Origin: Kistimonas scapharcae
Lineage (GTDB): Bacteria > Pseudomonadota > Gammaproteobacteria > Pseudomonadales > Endozoicomonadaceae
Direction: 5' to 3'
DNA: 9,811 nucleotides
Assembly: GCF_039540975.1 (NCBI RefSeq)
Contig: NZ_BAABFL010000364.1
Span: 1 to 9,811, forward strand
The notes under the pieces are model-generated. The model had not been told where the DNA came from. It saw only the letters and a program-made list of their open reading frames with translations, and did no database searches. Both the position numbers and the translations under genes were made by a program. Positions 6,227 to 9,811 of the stretch are shown here, in pieces; positions within the stretch are counted from its first letter, which is position 1, and each line of letters starts with the position of its first letter.

Positions 6227-7585
6227 ATGAAAAAGATCACGGTCATTGGTGCCGGCAGCACCATGTTTACGCGTCAACTGTTGTCAGCTCTGTTTGCTTA
6301 TAAAGATCTGCCACCGACAGAAGTGGTTCTGGAAGATATCAACGAGCAGGTTCTGGAGCGCAGTTTCCGGCTGGTTGGGTTGATGATTGAACAGGCCGGC
6401 GTCCCCGTCACATTGAGTATGACGGTAAATCAGAAAGAAGCGCTGCGTAATGCCGACTTCGTGATCAATGCCATCCAGGTGGGCGGTCTTGAACCCTGGA
6501 AGCTGGATATGGAAATTCCCCAGCGCTATGGCATCAGCCAGGAAGTGGGCGACACACTGGGCGCTGGCGGCATTTTCCGTGGCTTACGTCAAATACCGCC
6601 GGTACTCTCCATCCTCCGCGATATGGAAGCGGTCTGTCCGCAGGCGCTCTTTATCAATTATTCCAATCCGCTGGCTCCGCTGACCTGGGCAGCTAGCCAA
6701 GCGTCGTCTATTCGCAGTATTGGCCTCTGTTATGGCGTTCGCTATACCGCTTCCCAGCTGGCAGGGTATCTTGGTGTCGGCCCCTGGGTGGATCATCCGC
6801 ATACCCCCGAGTTATGGCAGGCATTAATGTACCAGGATGTCCCCGAAGCGATTGAGTATCGATTCGGTGGCATCAACCATATGACCTGGATGCTGGAATT
6901 CCGTCATAAAGGTGAAGATCTCTACCCCCTGATTCACCAGTTACCAGATAACCCTGCCGTCTATAAAAACGACGCTCCTCGCTGCGAAATACTCAAACAC
7001 TTCGGTTACTGGAGTACGGAAAACCACTGGCATATGACCGATTATGTGCCCTATTTCCGTAAGAATGAGGCCATGATCAATAAGTTCCTACCAAGGCGCT
7101 GGAATCTGCTGGCACTGGAGCAGGAAGTGCACGCCCTGGCTAACGAAGAGATCAACCGGCAGCTGGCAGGGGAACAGCCATTCAGAATTGAAGAAAACAT
7201 GCTCAATGGCGCCAAACTGATTCACGCCATGCTGACCAATACACCAACCCGCATTAACGGCAATATTGCGAACCAGCAGGATACTGGTCTGCTAATTGAT
7301 AACCTGCCCGCAAACTGTGTCGTTGAAGTACCGATACATGTCGATAGCAAAGGCCTGCACCCGGAAACGATCGGCACACTCCCAACGCAATGTGCCGCCC
7401 TCAACAAAACGAATATCAATGTTCAGGAGCTGGTCGTAGAAGCGGCCCTCAAAGGCGATAAGCAGGCAGCCAAGTACGCCCTGGCACTGGATCCGCTGAC
7501 CGCCGCCCTTTGCACCCTAGAACAGATCGATAACCTGTTTGAAGAATTGCTGGAAGCCCAAAAGCCTTGGTTGCCACAATTCTAA
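6227..7585 (+). CDS. GH4-family glycosidase (NAD- and Mn-dependent type)
   Basis: A 452-residue cytoplasmic glycosidase of family GH4, whose members cleave glycosides by a redox-elimination mechanism using bound NAD+ and a divalent metal. Gly8-Ala9-Gly10-Ser11 begins the Rossmann NAD site, with the acidic pair Glu36-Asp37 after the second strand. G-D-T-L-G-A-G-G-I-F-R-G-L-R (108-121) and Asn147-Pro148 are family landmarks. Cys168 and His218 (G-I-N-H) are the expected metal ligands; D-Y-V-P-Y-F (272-277) contains the probable active-site Tyr273. The C-terminal I-D-N-L-P and T-N-I-N-V-Q segments resemble E. coli MelA, so an alpha-galactosidase or related alpha-glycosidase is the best guess. The motif after the metal Cys is C-Y-G-V, not the C-H-S-V of MelA, so specificity is open. 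It closes the importer operon, and its TAA overlaps the stop of the convergent symporter gene. Confidence 0.92.
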   Translation: MKKITVIGAGSTMFTRQLLSALFAYKDLPPTEVVLEDINEQVLERSFRLVGLMIEQAGVPVTLSMTVNQKEALRNADFVINAIQVGGLEPWKLDMEIPQRYGISQEVGDTLGAGGIFRGLRQIPPVLSILRDMEAVCPQALFINYSNPLAPLTWAASQASSIRSIGLCYGVRYTASQLAGYLGVGPWVDHPHTPELWQALMYQDVPEAIEYRFGGINHMTWMLEFRHKGEDLYPLIHQLPDNPAVYKNDAPRCEILKHFGYWSTENHWHMTDYVPYFRKNEAMINKFLPRRWNLLALEQEVHALANEEINRQLAGEQPFRIEENMLNGAKLIHAMLTNTPTRINGNIANQQDTGLLIDNLPANCVVEVPIHVDSKGLHPETIGTLPTQCAALNKTNINVQELVVEAALKGDKQAAKYALALDPLTAALCTLEQIDNLFEELLEAQKPWLPQF

Positions 7586-9015
7586 TCGTATGACTCCCCC
7601 TGCATGGGTATTAACTGGCAGGGGGTGCATCGCATGATAATCACCAGCATGACACTATAAACCACGCCACAGGCCAACATACCGGCAATCAAACCACTCA
7701 GGTAAAACTGATGCTGCAAGGCCAAATAATCCCAGACCAAGGCTGTTGATAAGCCAATGCCTGCCGGCACGAAAAAGAGCCAGGACGGCAGCTTTTGATA
7801 AAACAGTGCACCAAGCAATGGAATAACTACCGTTGGCCCCCAGAAATTAAATGCATACAACATTATGGTCAGTAAATCACCCTTATAAAGGCTAAATAAC
7901 ATGGCCAATACACCAATAGTAAGCACAGCCATGCGCATCAGCATAATCTGTTGTAACTCAGTCTGCTGATACTTCTTGATAAACAACGGTAAAGCATCAC
8001 GGACAGCAGCTATTGCTGCTGTATTTAAAAAACTATCTGCGGTTGACATAATGGATGCAAGAATGGCGCAAACGGCAATACTGACAAGGCATCCGGGAAG
8101 AACCAACACTAACAGTTCATTAATTGCAGACTGAACAGATGTGTCAGGATTCACGACCGATGCAAGCAGCCCCAAAAAACCTGCACCAATTGCAACTAAT
8201 GCGACCAAAACACAGGCAAATGAAAAAGAAAGAGCTGCTTGATAATGACTACGAGCCATCATCACTCTTTGGACCATCGGAGGAATCATAAAGTCTCCTA
8301 CGGCAAAACTGAGAAACAGCGACAATACACCGATGGCTCCCTGATCCGCCAAACCAATGATCTGTTCAGCGTGTAACTGCCTGATAAAGATGTCATAACC
8401 ACCTAGATGATGTATGCCAGCCATTACAACAAAAAAAACACCAACGATGATCAAAAGCAGCTGTATCACATCTGTCGATACCACACCACGAATTCCGCAG
8501 AGTGAACAATAACCAATGATGATACTCCCACCAACTATACTCCCCAGCCAGATGGGTATCGGCAATATCAACGCAGCAATACGACCTATTGCCGCCATTT
8601 GAACAGTAAGAATACCTATGCAGAATAAGACCCATAAAATACCACAGGCATAACGAACTCTCCTGTCATATTGGCGCTCGAGAATATCCCCAATACTGAA
8701 GCAATGATGAAAAGCTCTTAATCTTGGAGTAACTCCGACCAATAGCAGAAATTGAAAGGGTTGGCCGGCGAAAAGACAAATCGCATAGATGAATCCTTGA
8801 GAATAAACTTTCTCACCTACACCCAGCAAAAAACCACTTCCAATAACTGTCGCGGCAATACTGGTCATTAAAGAAAAATTCCCAAAATAACCTTTTGATA
8901 AGGCAAATTCATCAAATGAACAACTACGCTTAGCGTGCCTTGAAGCGATATAAAGTGTCGCAAGAACAAACACGGTTACTACAAACCAGGAACTCTGAAA
9001 AACAGGAAGCACCAT
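7582..9015 (-). CDS. Sodium:solute symporter (SSS family)
   Basis: A 477-residue inner-membrane transporter of the SSS/SLC5 family (LeuT-type fold, about 13 membrane helices), which couples substrate uptake to sodium. Landmarks in order: a first helix then F-D-E-F-A-L-S-K at 34-41; G-S-G-F-L-L-G at 59-65; C-G-I-R-G-V-V-S-T-D-V-I-Q at 173-185, the family signature before helix five; Gln249-Arg250 with A-R-S; and S-I-M-S-T-A-D-S at 321-328, carrying the serine/threonine residues that bind sodium in this family. AAGAGAG about 8 nt upstream supports the start. An A8 run (T8 in the coding strand, 8431-8438) lies in the Phe194-Phe195 region. Base composition is more AT-rich than the sugar operon it faces. 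The stop (TAG) overlaps the glycosidase TAA, with no spacer. The substrate is unknown; the neighbour suggests but does not show a sugar. Confidence 0.93.
   Translation of the reverse strand: MVLPVFQSSWFVVTVFVLATLYIASRHAKRSCSFDEFALSKGYFGNFSLMTSIAATVIGSGFLLGVGEKVYSQGFIYAICLFAGQPFQFLLLVGVTPRLRAFHHCFSIGDILERQYDRRVRYACGILWVLFCIGILTVQMAAIGRIAALILPIPIWLGSIVGGSIIIGYCSLCGIRGVVSTDVIQLLLIIVGVFFVVMAGIHHLGGYDIFIRQLHAEQIIGLADQGAIGVLSLFLSFAVGDFMIPPMVQRVMMARSHYQAALSFSFACVLVALVAIGAGFLGLLASVVNPDTSVQSAINELLVLVLPGCLVSIAVCAILASIMSTADSFLNTAAIAAVRDALPLFIKKYQQTELQQIMLMRMAVLTIGVLAMLFSLYKGDLLTIMLYAFNFWGPTVVIPLLGALFYQKLPSWLFFVPAGIGLSTALVWDYLALQHQFYLSGLIAGMLACGVVYSVMLVIIMRCTPCQLIPMQGESYD
7596..7625. other. Stem-loop at the convergent gene ends
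   Basis: CCCCCTGC (7596-7603) pairs perfectly with GCAGGGGG (7618-7625) around a 14-nt loop. It lies within the last codons of the symporter gene and starts 10 nt after the glycosidase stop. On the plus strand it could end or protect the operon mRNA. No T run follows on either strand, so classical termination is doubtful. Confidence 0.45.
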
Positions 9016-9284
9016 AAAAGTACTCTCTTACTTATGGAGTCTGTATTGATGGCATTACCCATCGAGCCATATATAAAGTAGACACACATTGTTTTCTTGC
9101 TAAACCAAAGTCTTCTCCTATTATCCATTAATTAGAGAACGCCCCATAGATAGAGAGTAAGAATCAACAACAATTGGATAGTGCAATGCAACTATCAGTG
9201 ATTCTAACAATCTACATCTATGAACAATGATTTAAGCATCAATTAGAAAATACTTTTTTATTTGAAATAGGAGGAGAATAATGA
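9016..9284. other. AT-rich divergent spacer (symporter / secreted orphan)
   Basis: This 269-nt gene-free spacer must contain the promoters of both flanking genes. Notable items are TTTATATAT-type sequence on the symporter side (around 9067-9078) and an inverted repeat GATAGT (9177-9182) / ACTATC (9191-9196) with an 8-nt centre, overlapping a TTGGAT box at 9174-9179. No complete promoter pair could be fixed by eye. Confidence 0.35.
9269..9276 (+). promoter_or_regulatory. Shine-Dalgarno deciding the start of the secreted orphan
   Basis: AGGAGGAG at 9269-9276 precedes two overlapping ATGs (ATGAATG). The ATG at 9285 is 8 nt away and opens the 141-codon frame with a signal peptide. The ATG at 9281 is only 4 nt away and opens a different frame that stops after 28 codons. 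Spacing and protein content both favour 9285. Confidence 0.75.
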
Positions 9285-9710
9285 ATGAAATTCACAGTCT
9301 CAAAAAGCATATTTATTACATTTTTTACATTAATATCAAGTACACTCAGCCACAGCCTGGAAAATAACCAAATACATTACAGTTATATTCGTAATCAATT
9401 CATGCCTGTCATTTCTCTTACCCATCAGAACAATGGCTTTATTGCCTGCTACTCACACAATAACGATGCACCATCTTATCCTGTCGGCGGCAATATTCAC
9501 GTAAAAGGATTTATCGCTATGCAGGGCCAATATCTGGGTCGTATTTTCCATCCGGATGGTTATTTACACAGGGATATTAGCGTACAGGATTCGGAACCCA
9601 GCCTATTGTGTAAAACTTATATACCATCATGCGAGGATAGCGGCGTGGAGTGTTGGGCCGGAGGTGATACTGGCGGCTATTTCTCAGCTCTCATGTACCC
9701 AGCCCAGTAG
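9285..9710 (+). CDS. Small secreted four-cysteine protein of unknown function
   Basis: A 141-residue protein with a Sec-type signal peptide over about residues 1-24 (Lys at 2 and 7, a Phe/Ile/Leu core, S-T-L-S-H-S end). The mature part of about 117 residues is rich in aromatic residues, Gly and His, and has four cysteines (55, 109, 116, 123), an even number that fits two disulfides made in the periplasm. Short strands separated by glycine turns (G-F-I-A-C-Y, K-G-F-I-A-M, Y-L-G-R-I-F-H-P-D-G) suggest a small all-beta domain. I do not recognise the family. It is AT-rich relative to the rest of the window and lies between an AT-rich divergent spacer and the end of an rRNA operon, with which it converges. 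The strong ribosome site argues that it is expressed. Confidence 0.75.
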   Translation: MKFTVSKSIFITFFTLISSTLSHSLENNQIHYSYIRNQFMPVISLTHQNNGFIACYSHNNDAPSYPVGGNIHVKGFIAMQGQYLGRIFHPDGYLHRDISVQDSEPSLLCKTYIPSCEDSGVECWAGGDTGGYFSALMYPAQ

Positions 9711-9736
9711 TTATTGTTTTTCAATAGCCCAAAGCA

Positions 9737-9768
9737 AAAACCCTGACCAGTTGCCTGATCAGGGTTTT
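9737..9768 (-). terminator. Rho-independent terminator of the rRNA operon
   Basis: AAAACCCTGA (9737-9746) pairs with TCAGGGTTTT (9759-9768). Inside this, after one C-A mismatch, CAG (9748-9750) pairs with CTG (9755-9757) around a TTGC loop. Read on the minus strand, the stem follows the 5S gene by about 9 nt and ends in a run of five T. On the plus strand TTTTCT follows, so it can also stop the secreted-orphan transcript. Confidence 0.88.
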
Positions 9769-9777
9769 CTCATTAAA

Positions 9778-9811
9778 GCCTGGCGATGACCTACTCTCAC
9801 ATGGGGAGACC
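9778..9811 (-). rRNA. rrf: 5S ribosomal RNA, 3' end (partial)
   Basis: Read on the minus strand, the last 34 bases match the conserved 3' end of gammaproteobacterial 5S rRNA: TCTCCCCATG, then GAGAGTAGG, then the terminal helix arm ATCGCCAGGC. The 5' roughly 80 nt lie beyond the right edge. A terminator follows directly, so this is the distal end of an rRNA operon transcribed leftwards. The exact 3' nucleotide could differ by one or two bases. Confidence 0.93.

Noticed and set aside
9281..9367. 28-codon frame starting at the first ATG of ATGAATG
   Set aside because: It is only 4 nt from the ribosome site, lacks protein features, and overlaps the signal-peptide-bearing frame at 9285.
1..9811. 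CRISPR arrays, insertion sequences, tRNA genes and phage genes
   Set aside because: I looked for regularly spaced repeats, transposase motifs, terminal repeats and tRNA arms on both strands and saw none.

Overview
The window reads as chromosomal DNA of a marine-type gammaproteobacterium. The last 34 bases match the 3' end of a gammaproteobacterial 5S rRNA, a periplasmic DsbA is present, and base composition is balanced up to about 7.6 kb, then visibly more AT-rich. The style of the lineage-specific proteins is compatible with Oceanospirillales such as Endozoicomonas or Hahella relatives. That is an impression, not proof.

Left part (1-3061), housekeeping and orphan genes: a possible gene start running off the left edge on the minus strand behind a perfect inverted repeat; a hotdog-fold thioesterase (minus); a coiled-coil protein of unknown function (plus); a DsbA thiol:disulfide oxidoreductase (minus, convergent with the coiled-coil gene); and an orphan 200-residue protein (plus) with two hydrophobic Gly/Pro-rich lobes that look like a degenerate internal duplication. 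An 18-bp stem-loop follows it.

Centre (about 3360-7585), a sugar uptake and hydrolysis operon: a periplasmic sugar-binding protein, a single-domain ABC ATPase, an RbsC/FrcC-type permease and an NAD/Mn-type GH4 glycosidase, all on the plus strand. A GC-rich stem-loop separates the binding-protein gene from the ATPase gene; ATPase and permease overlap by ATGA; the glycosidase follows after 21 nt. The importer is of the class usually associated with monosaccharides, yet it is linked to a cytoplasmic glycosidase, so the imported compound is probably a small intact glycoside. The GH4 metal-site motif reads C-Y-G-V instead of the C-H-x-x of characterised unphosphorylated-substrate members, which makes the substrate hard to predict and is the most interesting point here. 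No regulator or sugar kinase is present in the window.

Right part (7582-9811): an SSS-family sodium/solute symporter (minus) whose stop codon overlaps the glycosidase stop; an AT-rich divergent spacer; a small secreted four-cysteine orphan protein (plus); then a rho-independent terminator and the 3' end of a 5S rRNA gene entering from the right on the minus strand. The small gene and the rRNA operon converge on that terminator.
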